This document shows positions 1 through 8,389 of a stretch of 43,038 bases of DNA, piece by piece. Where the stretch lies: positions 1 through 43,038 of the forward strand of contig JANBQS010000059.1 of the NCBI GenBank assembly GCA_027577415.1, written 5' to 3'. The notes beneath the pieces are model-generated. The model did no database searches. It was not told the DNA's origin and saw only the letters and a program-made list of their open reading frames with translations. Position numbers and translations under genes: made by a program. This DNA comes from Coemansia sp. RSA 922 (lineage: Eukaryota; Kickxellomycota; Kickxellomycetes; Kickxellales; Kickxellaceae). Within the stretch, counting starts at the first letter, position 1. Every line of letters begins with the position of its first letter.

Positions 1-1118
1 CTCCTACTATGGTTGAGCCACTAGCAGTTACTCCGCCTATGGTTAGCGATACTGATGATGACTCGGGTATTGCCGCAGCAGTGACTCGTCTAGTTGCTAA
101 ACCCGTTGACGAACCTATTGACGAGCTCGTGGCGGATGAGTCTACTGCTACTGAATCCACTAACCATCTATCGCCACGTCTGTCTCTGAGATTGTCGGTC
201 GACGGTACTAGTCTATTCTCTGGTCCCACGGCTCTAGGACTCTCAGCGTTTGTCACTCCGTTAGCTCCCAGTCTTGAAGAAGAAGAAGAGGAAGAGCCTG
301 CTGCTAACCCGACTGATAGTGATGACGACCCGGTACGTGCGCGTCTTCGGTCGCTAAGGTCTCGTCGTCTGGCTAACCCCGATACCGATACGAGTCGTAG
401 GTTCCGTGCTACGCAGAGCGCTAACAGGGGAGCTAAAACGGCGGGGAAACCATTGGCTAAAATGGGTAACTTGCAGTTGGACCGACTCACCAAACTAAAT
501 ACTCGAAGGAATTCGACCTACATGGCTTGTCGCATAGAGAGGTTCACTGTAATACGCGAGGGCGATCGACCGCCGTCTCCATCGTCGGCTATGTTGACGC
601 GTGCGAGAGAGCGGAAGAAAACTGAGGATAACATGTCCGTGGATTATAGCTCTGACGACTGTCTCGTTGATAATCGACCTATTACGCCACCGTCAGAGTC
701 TGAAGAAATCGCCGACGTTAAACGCAAGTCCATTGATTTGACCGATAATTCCTCTACAGATGTGGGTGCTGAGAAAAAGAAACATTGTCGTAGGTCCCGC
801 GTGCAGTGGGGCTCGAGATCTGTGTTGCGCGCTACTTTGCTTAAATCTAATATCGAATTGGTTGGACGTGAACCGGTTAAATCTATATTGGTTAATAGGC
901 TGGAGTCTGTAGAACCAAAGACTACGGCAGAAGGATCTGATTTGTGTATTGTCCGTGTGGCGTGTATCGAGTATCCTGCTCATGTCTCTAGTACTGACGA
1001 ATCTGACGACGAAGAGGAAGAAGAAGAATTCGTAGATGCCCAAGAGGAGGAGGAGGAAGAGGAGTATATGCCGCGTAGATCAGCGAGATCGAAGGGTAGA
1101 CGTAAAAAAGTTGTATAA
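1..1118 (+). CDS. Acidic nuclear-type protein, 5' end cut by window edge
   Basis: The reading frame is open to the left edge, so the gene probably starts outside the window; the first visible ATG is at 9 and gives 369 residues. The protein is low in complexity: acidic runs near residues 90-96 and 335-352, basic Arg-rich stretches (about 108-132, 198-204), Ser/Pro clusters (SPSS near 190, TPPSESEE near 226) and a basic tail RRSARSKGRRKKVV that looks like a nuclear localisation signal. A better conserved-looking block at about 261-297 contains RVQW, which fits the [RK]Vx[FW] docking motif of protein phosphatase 1, followed by VKSILVNR. I do not recognise the family. A nuclear, phospho-regulated scaffold or chromatin protein is a guess. 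It converges on the small ORF at 1133-1324 with a 14-bp gap. Confidence 0.7.
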   Translation, partial: PTMVEPLAVTPPMVSDTDDDSGIAAAVTRLVAKPVDEPIDELVADESTATESTNHLSPRLSLRLSVDGTSLFSGPTALGLSAFVTPLAPSLEEEEEEEPAANPTDSDDDPVRARLRSLRSRRLANPDTDTSRRFRATQSANRGAKTAGKPLAKMGNLQLDRLTKLNTRRNSTYMACRIERFTVIREGDRPPSPSSAMLTRARERKKTEDNMSVDYSSDDCLVDNRPITPPSESEEIADVKRKSIDLTDNSSTDVGAEKKKHCRRSRVQWGSRSVLRATLLKSNIELVGREPVKSILVNRLESVEPKTTAEGSDLCIVRVACIEYPAHVSSTDESDDEEEEEEFVDAQEEEEEEEYMPRRSARSKGRRKKVV

Positions 1119-1132
1119 CGTTTCTATTATTA

Positions 1133-1324
1133 TTATTTTAATTCTATTTGTTGCTCTAGAATCTCATCAATACGCGCACGTGCGTCTATTACTTGTCCTG
1201 TCATTGCGCGGATCGTGCGTACAGTGTTGACTAGTTTAAGGGCTGCTTGAAGCTCCGGCTCAGACATCGGTGTCGATGGCTGTTGGTCGAGGTCCTTGAT
1301 TATTTGCTGTAGTGTTAGAGACAT
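1133..1324 (-). CDS. Small coiled-coil-like protein (63 aa)
   Basis: A complete ATG-to-stop ORF of 63 residues, predicted largely helical from about residue 23 (PELQAALKLVNTVRTIRAMT...IDEILEQQIELK) with heptad-like hydrophobic spacing and no Cys, signal peptide or membrane segment. It lies between two convincing genes, ends 14 bp from the stop of the convergent upstream gene, and its start is followed upstream by an AT-rich segment suited to a promoter. The size and helical character recall small subunits of kinetochore (DASH) or vesicle (BLOC-like) complexes, but I see no diagnostic motif and make no assignment. It could also be a chance ORF in the 3' UTR of the neighbour. Confidence 0.5.
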   Translation of the reverse strand: MSLTLQQIIKDLDQQPSTPMSEPELQAALKLVNTVRTIRAMTGQVIDARARIDEILEQQIELK

Positions 1325-1451
1325 AATAAATTCGATAATGTAAAAAAAGGGAGTGATTATTCGTTAAAAATTCTCGTAATAATAATGGATATTACAAAGT
1401 GAGTCAGTTATTGGATTTCTTAGAAAATAATTATATATTAGAATACACATG

Positions 1452-1865
1452 TCATATCTCATAGTTGCGGAATTTCGCATATATATCTTTACTCTGGACT
1501 TGCGACTCTGAACATCTCCAGCCACTAGTAGTCATTTCAATTGCTCTTTTCTGATAATCAAAACTCCAATGCACTGCGTGAGCATGAGATGATTTTAGCC
1601 ACTGCTCAAAGGATACTGGCAGTCTAGATGCACGCCACCTATCGTATTGCGCACGTCTCTGTGGGTCACCTAGTACCTCGTATGCTTCGCGAATAAGGTT
1701 CCAGTTGTCGATTTTGGTTGGTTGCTTTTTGTCTGGATGGAACTGTAGTGCTAGGTGTCGGTACTCCGCGTGTATCTGGTCATGGGTCGAGTGAGGTCCA
1801 CAACCGAGAACATCGTAGTACTCGGTTAGTTGACAGGTCGGGAGGAGCGCTTCGTTCAGGTTCAT
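1452..1865 (-). CDS. DNAJC12-like J-domain co-chaperone
   Basis: This 137-residue protein has a J domain at about residues 15-77 with the HPD motif at 43-45 (QFHPDKK), the part that stimulates Hsp70 ATPase. The rest is unusual for a fungal J protein: YDRWRASRLPVSFEQW (74-89) and the extreme C-terminus KFRNYEI match the layout of animal DNAJC12, whose conserved tail has the same KFRNYEI ending and which is known as a co-chaperone of aromatic amino-acid hydroxylases. The protein is shorter than human DNAJC12 (198 aa) because the variable linker is reduced. The ATG at 1865 is the natural start, just before the J domain. It is divergent from the membrane-protein gene at 2172. Assignment to the DNAJC12 group rests on the tail plus the YDxWR segment; the client in this organism is unknown. 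Confidence 0.85.
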   Translation of the reverse strand: MNLNEALLPTCQLTEYYDVLGCGPHSTHDQIHAEYRHLALQFHPDKKQPTKIDNWNLIREAYEVLGDPQRRAQYDRWRASRLPVSFEQWLKSSHAHAVHWSFDYQKRAIEMTTSGWRCSESQVQSKDIYAKFRNYEI

Positions 1866-2171
1866 TTTGGGGAAAATAAAAAAATAGAGGGGGAAATAAA
1901 GATGAAGGAAAGAGGGGGGGGAATACTAATGCGGCATTTCTTAAAGCGGCATTATCAGTTTTGATGCATTGTCACAACCTATTTCCCACGAGGGTTACAC
2001 GTGATTGACTCTAGTTGATTTGGTTCAGTCGATCAAACCAAAGAGTGTTTAGAATATTCGGCATTGTGTGACAACGCTTGGCATAAACTTTTCGTTCCAT
2101 TTTTATTTTTACATTATCCCTACTCTTTCTTTATTCCTCCTCCTTGTATCATATATTTTATACTCTAGAAT
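1866..2171. promoter_or_regulatory. Divergent intergenic promoter region
   Basis: 306 bp between two divergently transcribed genes, with no ORF. It holds a G-run (about 1915-1921) near the J-protein start and a TATA-like ATATATTTTATA (about 2150-2161) just before the plus-strand membrane-protein gene. Confidence 0.5.
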
Positions 2172-2510
2172 ATGATTAGTAACGGTCCAGCGTACGTTTC
2201 GTTTATAGTTGTGATTGTATTTCTTGTTTGCTTGGGGGCATGGTTACGACGTCGACGTATTCAGGCAGCTATGATGCAGAGAGATCAGATGGAACTAGAG
2301 TCACGGCTTAATACAGGTCGCAATAACACTACGTGGGAGGATAGTAATGGACCACTACAGCCTGCACACGCGCACTTGCGGCAACATAGATACTCAGTGG
2401 ACACTAAACCAGACGAATACCTACCACCATACTCACAACCTAGGACTAGTCAACCACCGCCCTACGCATCAACTTCTATGACGAACTCGCCGACACACTT
2501 ACGTACTTAG
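2172..2510 (+). CDS. Small single-pass membrane protein with PPxY motifs
   Basis: 112 residues. A short N-terminal segment is followed by one membrane helix (about residues 8-25), then an Arg cluster (RRRR, 26-29), which predicts a short outside N-terminus and a cytosolic tail. The tail is polar, Pro/Ser-rich and carries LPPY and PPPY near the C-terminus, matching the LPxY and PPxY ligands of WW domains. Small membrane proteins of this layout act in yeast as adaptors that recruit Rsp5/Nedd4-type ubiquitin ligases; that role here is inference. No family-level homologue is recognised. Start chosen at the only ATG before the membrane helix. It converges on the next gene (2531-2779, minus) with a 20-bp gap. 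Confidence 0.7.
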   Translation: MISNGPAYVSFIVVIVFLVCLGAWLRRRRIQAAMMQRDQMELESRLNTGRNNTTWEDSNGPLQPAHAHLRQHRYSVDTKPDEYLPPYSQPRTSQPPPYASTSMTNSPTHLRT

Positions 2511-2530
2511 ACTTTATTTTGTGTATAATG

Positions 2531-2779
2531 TTAGACTATAGGAAGGAATTTCTTTTCTTCTTCAGATTCTACTACTTGTTGTTCCTTTTGTTGTCGCTCG
2601 TAGCGTATTGTTAATGCGATTATGACCACTATTAGCCAGATAGCGCTCACCCAAACTAGCGTGCACGGGTACTTGTGTCTTGCTAGCTGATGCGACGAGT
2701 GCCATGTTACCGGGTGTATGTCGATGGCCGCGGCTGAGACACTTGAGCCTAGTGCGAAGAGAGTAAGAAAAGTATACAT
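2531..2779 (-). CDS. Small membrane protein with signal peptide
   Basis: 82 residues: a hydrophobic N-terminus (1-17) that looks like a cleavable signal peptide with a possible cut after SVSA, a short exterior segment with one Cys, a membrane helix at about 42-59, then a charged cytosolic tail (RYERQQKEQQ...EEEKK). Predicted type I single-pass protein. I do not recognise a family. It shares the general plan of a short outside part, one helix and a polar tail with the neighbouring genes at 2172 and 4151. Confidence 0.6.
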   Translation of the reverse strand: MYTFLTLFALGSSVSAAAIDIHPVTWHSSHQLARHKYPCTLVWVSAIWLIVVIIALTIRYERQQKEQQVVESEEEKKFLPIV

Positions 2780-3217
2780 AATGAAAGAGATAAAAAATAA
2801 TGAAATGACAAGAAAAAATAATAGGGAAGAGAGATGGACATGAAGGGCCCTAGGCTTTTTATGAGGTTGGAGGATTTCACTTATTTTCTTTCTTCTTTCT
2901 GGTTTCTGTATAGACCATCGGTCTTGCCTTGTTTTCTCTTTGTATATAAGCCGCAGTAAAACAAGCCTTTGTAAAAAAAAAGAGACGATTGTTCTATAAA
3001 CCCCAAAAAAGAAACAAAGACTATCGCGCCACTATTCCTATTAGATTAAGCCACTATTTTTTTAATGGCAATGTCCAAAAAAAATAAAATAATCAGCCAC
3101 CAAGAGCCCACAATCAAAAAAAGATCATAAAGAGGCTGATATACTCTAGATACAAGGAGGGGCTGATGAAAAAGAAATTAATCACCGCCATTCTTTCACT
3201 ATTTAATTTTTTTTGAC
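2780..3217. promoter_or_regulatory. Divergent intergenic region upstream of NSE1
   Basis: 438 bp between the minus-strand membrane-protein gene and NSE1, without a credible ORF. It is AT-rich with several A and T runs and contains TGTATATAAG (2940-2949) and ATATACTCTAG (about 3139), either of which could be a TATA element for NSE1. Confidence 0.4.
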
Positions 3218-4114
3218 ATGCCTATGGCTATGGACGATACAGAACATGAGCAGCAGATGCTCGTACAGTGGTGCATGGCAGCCCAGGTATTCACCGAATC
3301 GGAGTTTCGACAAGTAATACAGCGCACATATAACACCGAAGAAGAGGAAATGGAGGAAATCCAGCCAGTGGTAGAACAGATAAACAGCAGCATGGGAGCG
3401 TTTTCGTTAGAGCTGCGCAGTTGTATGGACCAGACCACTGGCACACGCAAATGGGCATTGGTAAACACCAACGCCGACGCTATTTCCACTGGAGCCACGC
3501 CGTATTCGGCGAGTGAGCTGGTCACACTAAAGACACTGGTGGTGGGCGTGTTCACTGAAAAAATGGGCAACTACTCCTTGTCATTACACGATGCCCTGCG
3601 TATAGCCACTAAGCGTAATGGCACAGTGGCTGGTACTCTGACAAGGGCAGAGACTGAATCTCTGATCCGCAAGTTTTGTGCAGACGGGTGGCTAGCTACA
3701 GATTCTGACAACGGATACGTGGTATTGGGCGATAGATCCATTATCGAGTTGCAGTCGTTTTTCAACGTGGGATTCGCCGACTATATTCGGTTATGCTCTT
3801 TGTGTAAGGAAATGGCTACTTTGGGTATCGTCTGTATGGAGTGTATGGAGGCTGTGCACCCGTATTGCGCTAACCGTCTGATGTCGGCTAGTGCGGGTCA
3901 GCTCTCGTGTCCGGCGTGTAATAAACATATTCCGCAGCTGAACAAGTTTGGACCTGGCGAACGCGGTGTTCCCCATGCACTGGAGAGTGTTGCGGGGTCT
4001 GTCAGAGGGGAGAGTGTTGCGGCATCTGTCAGAGGAGAAAGTGTTGGTGTGGAGGAGCCGGCTACCCAGTCTATTAAAAAGCTTCGTATTGAAGATAGTT
4101 CTGATGAGGAGTAA
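3218..4114 (+). CDS. NSE1: SMC5-SMC6 complex subunit Nse1
   Basis: 298 residues with the Nse1 architecture: an N-terminal winged-helix region (from LVQWCMAAQVFTE), a second winged-helix region (about 100-185, including LTRAETESLIRKF and DGWLA), then a variant RING. The zinc ligands are visible as C193-x2-C196, C206-x2-C209, H214, C217 and C231-x2-C234, the C4HC3 pattern of Nse1. In the family the protein pairs with Nse3 and Nse4 and the RING contributes to ubiquitin-ligase activity of the SMC5/6 DNA-repair complex. After the RING is a Ser/Glu-rich tail with an imperfect internal repeat (SVRGESVAASVRGESV, about 261-276), the last part of which exists as a decayed second copy at 5.03-5.18 kb. 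No introns are visible. It converges on the gene at 4151. Confidence 0.88.
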   Translation: MPMAMDDTEHEQQMLVQWCMAAQVFTESEFRQVIQRTYNTEEEEMEEIQPVVEQINSSMGAFSLELRSCMDQTTGTRKWALVNTNADAISTGATPYSASELVTLKTLVVGVFTEKMGNYSLSLHDALRIATKRNGTVAGTLTRAETESLIRKFCADGWLATDSDNGYVVLGDRSIIELQSFFNVGFADYIRLCSLCKEMATLGIVCMECMEAVHPYCANRLMSASAGQLSCPACNKHIPQLNKFGPGERGVPHALESVAGSVRGESVAASVRGESVGVEEPATQSIKKLRIEDSSDEE

Positions 4115-4150
4115 CATGTTATATTTAGTGTTTCGTTATATTATCTATAT

Positions 4151-4705
4151 CTATGGAGTAACCACAGTGCTCCGAGGTTGGTCTGCTAGAGTGATCTCAT
4201 GCTGGACAGCTGGAGTACTCCGAGGCTGGTCAGCTGGAGTGATCTCTGGTTGGTCAGCTGGACTGGTCTGAGGCTGGCCAGTCACAATAGTGCGAGGTTG
4301 TTCAGTTGGAATGACCCAAGGCTGTCCAGCTACAGCGGTCCATGGCTGGCCGACTGGAACGGGCCATGGCTGGCCGACTGGAGCAATCCCAGGCTGTCCT
4401 GCTACTGCGGTCCAAGGCTGTCCGGCTACAGCGGTCTGAGGTTGTCCAAAGGGAAGGTTAGGAGGCGGCATGACTATCCAGGTGTTGCCGTAAACGGGCT
4501 TGGGTCCACGTCTCCGGTGGTGTATCTTCCGAATAACGCACCATATAGTGGTGCACAAGAGTAGAAAGCCAATGATGCTTGCTACGCTAATGATAACGAT
4601 GAACAATGTAGTTATATGTGCGTTGCTATCGTAGTAGTTGTCGTAGTAGTCATCATGCCGTGTGGGTGGCGATATGTAATCAGAGAAAAAACGTGAAACA
4701 TTCAT
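4151..4705 (-). CDS. Single-pass membrane protein with octapeptide repeats
   Basis: 184 residues: an acidic Tyr/Asp-rich N-terminus, one membrane helix (about 32-57), a basic stop-transfer segment (RKIHHRRRGPKP), then about twelve 8-residue repeats of the form GQPWTAVA, degenerating to DQPxxTPA toward the C-terminus. The repeats come from a 24-bp minisatellite on the DNA. The likely topology is N-outside with the repeats in the cytosol. No enzyme motif is seen. A decayed paralogue lies at 5260-5484 as part of a local segmental duplication. Convergent with NSE1, 36 bp apart. Confidence 0.7.
   Translation of the reverse strand: MNVSRFFSDYISPPTRHDDYYDNYYDSNAHITTLFIVIISVASIIGFLLLCTTIWCVIRKIHHRRRGPKPVYGNTWIVMPPPNLPFGQPQTAVAGQPWTAVAGQPGIAPVGQPWPVPVGQPWTAVAGQPWVIPTEQPRTIVTGQPQTSPADQPEITPADQPRSTPAVQHEITLADQPRSTVVTP
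4158..4446. repeat. 24-bp coding minisatellite
   Basis: About twelve imperfect 24-bp units, visible on the plus strand as recurring GGCTGGTCAGCTGGAGT-like blocks. They keep the reading frame of the membrane-protein gene and encode the octapeptide repeats. The duplicated copy near 5.2 kb retains only about two units. Confidence 0.85.
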
Positions 4706-5027
4706 TATTGAAAATAAAAAAATAGTGATATATAGAAAAGAGTGGGGGAAAAAAAAGAGAGCGAAGAAAGAGTTTGCTCTCTCTTTTTTTTTGTTTCCTT
4801 TCTAAACTTTGTGCTGCGGTCTGTTTTTTTTTATTGTGGAATTCTGGTTATCAAAAAGGATTCGCCAGATATTTTTTTTTACAGAAAGAACGATGGTCTT
4901 TTTGCGTCGATTCATTAGGAAATCACCCAAACAAAGATTTTCTGTTACTCTTCTTGATCTCTACTAGTTGATAGACGGTTTGATTATGTACATATCGCCT
5001 AGTCAAGTCAATAGTGAAATGTAAAGA
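4706..5027. other. Intergenic region, left copy of duplicated flank
   Basis: No gene seen. From about 4706 to 4990 it is the promoter side of the membrane-protein gene. It is matched by 5485-5770: both copies share an unusual run including GTGCTGCGGTCTG-like sequence, an AAAAGGATTC block, GAAATCACC and CTTGATCTCTA. Confidence 0.6.
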
Positions 5028-5030
5028 GGT

Positions 5031-5178
5031 TGGACCTTGTGAGCGTGGTACTCCTCTTGTAGTGTTATCAGTTGCAGGGCCTGTGAGAAGGGAGAGTGTT
5101 GGTTTGGAAGAGCCGGATACTCAGTCTATTAAAAGACTTTGCATGTAAGATAGTTCTGGTGATGGGTAGCACATTCTA
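5031..5178 (+). pseudogene. Decayed copy of the NSE1 C-terminal tail
   Basis: In frame this reads like the last ~45 residues of NSE1: ERGTP..., VAGPVRRESVGLEEPDTQS, IKRLCM, a stop, then DSSGDG and a second stop at the position of the normal end. The aligned NSE1 tail is ERGVP...SVGVEEPATQSIKKLRIEDSSDEE. An early TAA and the absence of any RING or upstream exon show that this is a non-functional tail fragment carried by the segmental duplication. Confidence 0.85.
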
Positions 5179-5259
5179 TTCGGCGTTTAGTTATATTATC
5201 TACATCTATGGAGTAGCCGCAGTGGTCCGAGGCTGGTCAGTTGCTATGGCACAAGACTG

Positions 5260-5484
5260 CTAAGCTGGAGTGACACTAGGTTGTCCGATTGGAGTAACTA
5301 TGCAAGTATTGTTGTAAGCTGGCGTAGGTCCTTTTCTACGACGGAGTATTTTTCTAATGATATACCACGAAGCGATGCTAGAGAATATGAAGCCAATGAC
5401 ACTCAACGTGCTAATGACAATGGCGAACAAAGCTGGTACATGATCGTTGCTGTCGTAGGTTCCCTCACTCCTCATAAGTGGCAT
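5260..5484 (-). pseudogene. Truncated paralogue of the octapeptide-repeat membrane protein
   Basis: From the ATG at 5484 this encodes 74 residues with the same order as the gene at 4151: YDSNDHVPALFAIVIS membrane helix, RKILRRRKGPTPAYNNTCIV juxtamembrane segment, then GQPSVTPA and a stop. Past that stop the frame continues as QSCAIATDQPRTTAATP, which matches the true C-terminus of the intact paralogue (DQPRSTVVTP), so the stop is a nonsense change in an already contracted repeat tract. A truncated membrane protein could still be made; I call it a probable pseudogene. Confidence 0.7.
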
Positions 5485-5770
5485 TTGTAAATAAAAAAGA
5501 GCAAGTGATATTGGGAGAGGAGCAAAGAAGAGATACAAACTTGCACTTGCTAATCACTATCCCTCCTTTTTTTCCTCTTCTTTCTGTAATCTGCTGCGGC
5601 TTTGGTTTGTAGAATTTTTTTATTAGTCCTAAAAGGATTCTCAGATATTACCTTTTTTAGAAAAGGGATATTATTGCGTTGATTTGTTTTGAAATCACCT
5701 ACACGCATGGACCACAAACAAAGGATACCTTTACTTGATCTCTATTAATTGATAGGCATTTGATTTGGCC

Positions 5771-6020
5771 ATATTAGGAAGTATTTACACCGGGAGTAGG
5801 GGAAGGCTTAGAATGGCGACATGCATAGGATGTAATCACATGCATGATCAATGGGATCCAACAGGAAAAGTCCACCGCCTCGCAATTTTTTCTTCGCCCT
5901 TTTCTCAATAGAGCCACAAAATAGGGAAAAGGGGGAAAGTGATTCAGGGCTCTCTTTTTTCTCTTTATTTCGTATTTACCGAGTTTTTATTTTTTTTTAC
6001 TTTTTGAAAATCTACTTTGA
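5771..6020 (+). promoter_or_regulatory. Promoter region of the acyltransferase gene
   Basis: Upstream of the acyltransferase ATG. It holds two ACATGCAT-type blocks around 5820-5846, including TAATCACATG (5833-5842), one to two bases from the fungal inositol/choline response element (TTCACATG core) that controls lipid genes in yeast. It ends in T-rich runs before the start. The regulatory reading is inference. Confidence 0.35.
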
Positions 6021-8389
6021 ATGGCTGGCGAAACTATGCAGAGTGAGCGGCAAGGAACGAATTTGGACGAAGAAACGTTCTTTATCTACGACTTGTTCCG
6101 TATGTTTTGGACACGAGTGGTTGGACTGTTCTTCCGCGAAATTGCCGAGAGGAATGCACACCTAATTCCACGGACCGGGCCAGTAATCTTTGTTGTAGCG
6201 CCTCACCACAACCAAGTAAGCACCATATATTACTACTGTCGTTTTTTTTACCCCTTCAAGTAGGTGTTTCGTGACTAAGCACTGTTACTTCTATTTAGTT
6301 TGTCGACCCCGTAATCTTGCTTATGCACGCAGTGCGGCGAGTGTACTTTTTAGTGGCAGCAGCGTCGATGCGGCGCAGGTTTATCGGGTTCTACGGGCGC
6401 TGCATGCGAGGGATTTCAGTCGAAAGGCAGCAGGATCTGGCCAAGACCGGGACGGGTCGGATCCGCGTAGACGATCGGTACGGCGAGCCGACGCTGATAA
6501 CGGGTCTGGGCACGCGGTTCTTGGCAGAGATCAAGGCTGGCATGAAGGTGGCGCTGCCCAAGGGCGTGGGCGAGGCGAAGGTAGTCGAGGTCCTATCTGA
6601 CTCGCAGCTGGTGGTGGCAAAGGAGATGAAGGAGCTGGCGGCGATGGAGCTTTTGACTCGCGCTGACGGCACGTCGTTCAAGGTGGTGCCGCATGTGGAC
6701 CAGGACGAAATGTTCCACTCCGTGTACCAGCGCCTGAACAACGGCGAGTGCGTGGGCATTTTCCCCGAGGGCGGGTCGCACGACCGCACGGAGATGCTGC
6801 CGCTCAAGGCGGGCGCCACTATTATGGCGCTCGGCGCTACTGCGGCCAACCCCGAGCTGGGGCTGAAGATCGTGCCGACGGGGCTCAACTACTTCCACCC
6901 GAGCAAGTTCCGGTCGCGCGCCGTCATTGACTTTGGCCAGCCCATTGACATCCCGCCCGAGCTCGTCGAGCAGTACCGCAAGGGCGGCGCCGCCAAGCGC
7001 GAGGCGTGCGATGAGCTGCTGCGCGTCGTGTCGGAGGGCCTCAAGCAAGTGACGCTGAACACGCCGGACTACGAGACGCTGAAAATGGTGCAGGCTGGGC
7101 GCCGCCTGTACCAGCCCACGCAGCACTCGCTGACGATGGCGCAGCAGGTCGAGCTCACCCGCCGCTTTATCAAGGGATACAGCGTCTACCGCGATCTGCC
7201 CGAGGTCAAGGAGCTGCGCGACCGGATCGAGGACTACAACCTGCAGCTGAGGTACTATGGTATCCGCGACCACCAGGTCGAGACCATGCGGATTGGCCGT
7301 GCCGAGGCTGGTGCCCTGTTCGTGTGGCGCCTCTTGTGGCTGCTGATTATGGGCCTGGTTGCTCTGCCCGGCACTGTGCTCAACCTGCCTGTGTTTATCG
7401 TCACTGGCGTCGTCAGCAAAAAGAAGGCTCGCGCTGCGCTCGCCGCCTCCACTGTCAAAGTGCGCGCCCGCGATGTGATTGCGACATGGAAGATTCTGAT
7501 CGCCCTGGGTCTCGTCCCCTTGCTCTATACGACGTACTCGGTTCTGGCCGTACTCTTTGTGCGAAGAGCTCCACTGTGGGCTGCTGATCTGGTCGCTGGC
7601 ATTGCTGACTGGTCCAGCTCGCGTATCTACTTGTGGTCGTGGATGCTTGCTGCCTTTATGAGCTACACGGCGCTGGTCTTTGGCGAGCAGGCTGTGGATA
7701 TAGTCAAATCAGTGCGCCCCTTGTTTTTGACCCTGATTCTCGGCGAAGAGCATACCGAGTTACTGGCACGTCAGCGCGAAGAGCTGTCTGACGATATCAC
7801 CGAGTTGGTTAATGAGCTGGGTCCCAAGATCTACCCAGAATTCTCCAACACTCGCGTCCCTGTCGATGTGCTCTTGGGCGATGGCAAAAAGACTCACGAC
7901 AATATTATCAATGGGTCGGCGGACGCCTTTCACCGTAAAATGCGCGAGGGCGAGCAGGCGCTCAGACAAAGGATGGGCGGAGGCGGAAGCAGCAGCAATT
8001 TACGACAGGACGCTGAGGATGCCAGTAGTACCTCGGGGTTGCGCCAGAGGAGACCATCAAAGTATAGCTTTAGCCCGCCTACTCCTCGGACTATGGCTAC
8101 ACTGAACAGTATTTCTCCTTTGGAGTTCCTTACTTCTGTTGCTCCACCACAAACTGCCCAACACCCGCCGCCACACCATTCGATGGGTGATAGTCCTGAC
8201 TGCGACGAGGTGGAGACGATGGAATTGCCTGCAGACCCTCCTAATACTAAAACTGCGCAGGTTGCTCCATCGGCTGTTTCGAGAACTTCTGCTGCTGCCT
8301 CTCAGCAACAACAGTATCAAGGCGGAACTCCGGCTACGACTGGTCCATCGACACCAGAACCTCAAAACGGAATGTTTGATTTCTCATGA
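6021..8389 (+). CDS. Glycerol-3-phosphate/DHAP acyltransferase (Sct1/Gpt2 type), one intron
   Basis: Joined exons 6021-6215 and 6299-8389 encode about 761 residues, the usual length of the Sct1/Gpt2 family, which makes lysophosphatidic acid at the ER as the first step of glycerolipid synthesis. The 83-bp intron starts GTAAG, ends TTTAG, is phase 0, and splices exactly through the catalytic motif: APHHNQ in exon 1 joins FVDPVILL in exon 2, giving the H-x4-D acyltransferase motif (H63, D68). Also seen are FPEGGSHDR (about 220-228) and IVPTGLNYF (about 256-264), then membrane helices at about 405-437, 463-486 and 509-527, and a Ser/Pro/Gln-rich disordered C-terminal tail from about 630. Exon 2 is markedly GC-rich compared with the following array. 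The first ATG of exon 1 is used; no better upstream start is present. Confidence 0.93.
6216..6298 (+). other. Spliceosomal intron (83 bp)
   Basis: GTAAGC donor, TTTAG acceptor, with GACTAAGC about 25 bases before the acceptor as a branch-point candidate. Removal restores the HHNQFVDP acyltransferase motif. Confidence 0.9.

Larger units (their letters stand above)
5028..5770. repeat. Tandem segmental duplication of the 3.95-4.99 kb region
   Basis: This block repeats, in the same order and orientation, the last part of NSE1, the convergent membrane-protein gene and its upstream flank. Conserved landmarks are the start (TTGGACCTTGTGAGCGTGGT against TTGGACCTGGCGAACGCGGT), the ATTATCTA(T/C)ATCTATGGAGTA segment after the NSE1 stop, the membrane helix region and the AAAAGGATTC flank. 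The copy is shorter mainly because the 24-bp minisatellite has contracted. Confidence 0.85.

Noticed and set aside
6391..7273. Long antisense ORFs over the acyltransferase
   Set aside because: Produced by GC-rich codon bias; they contain no domain and the sense frame has all acyltransferase motifs.
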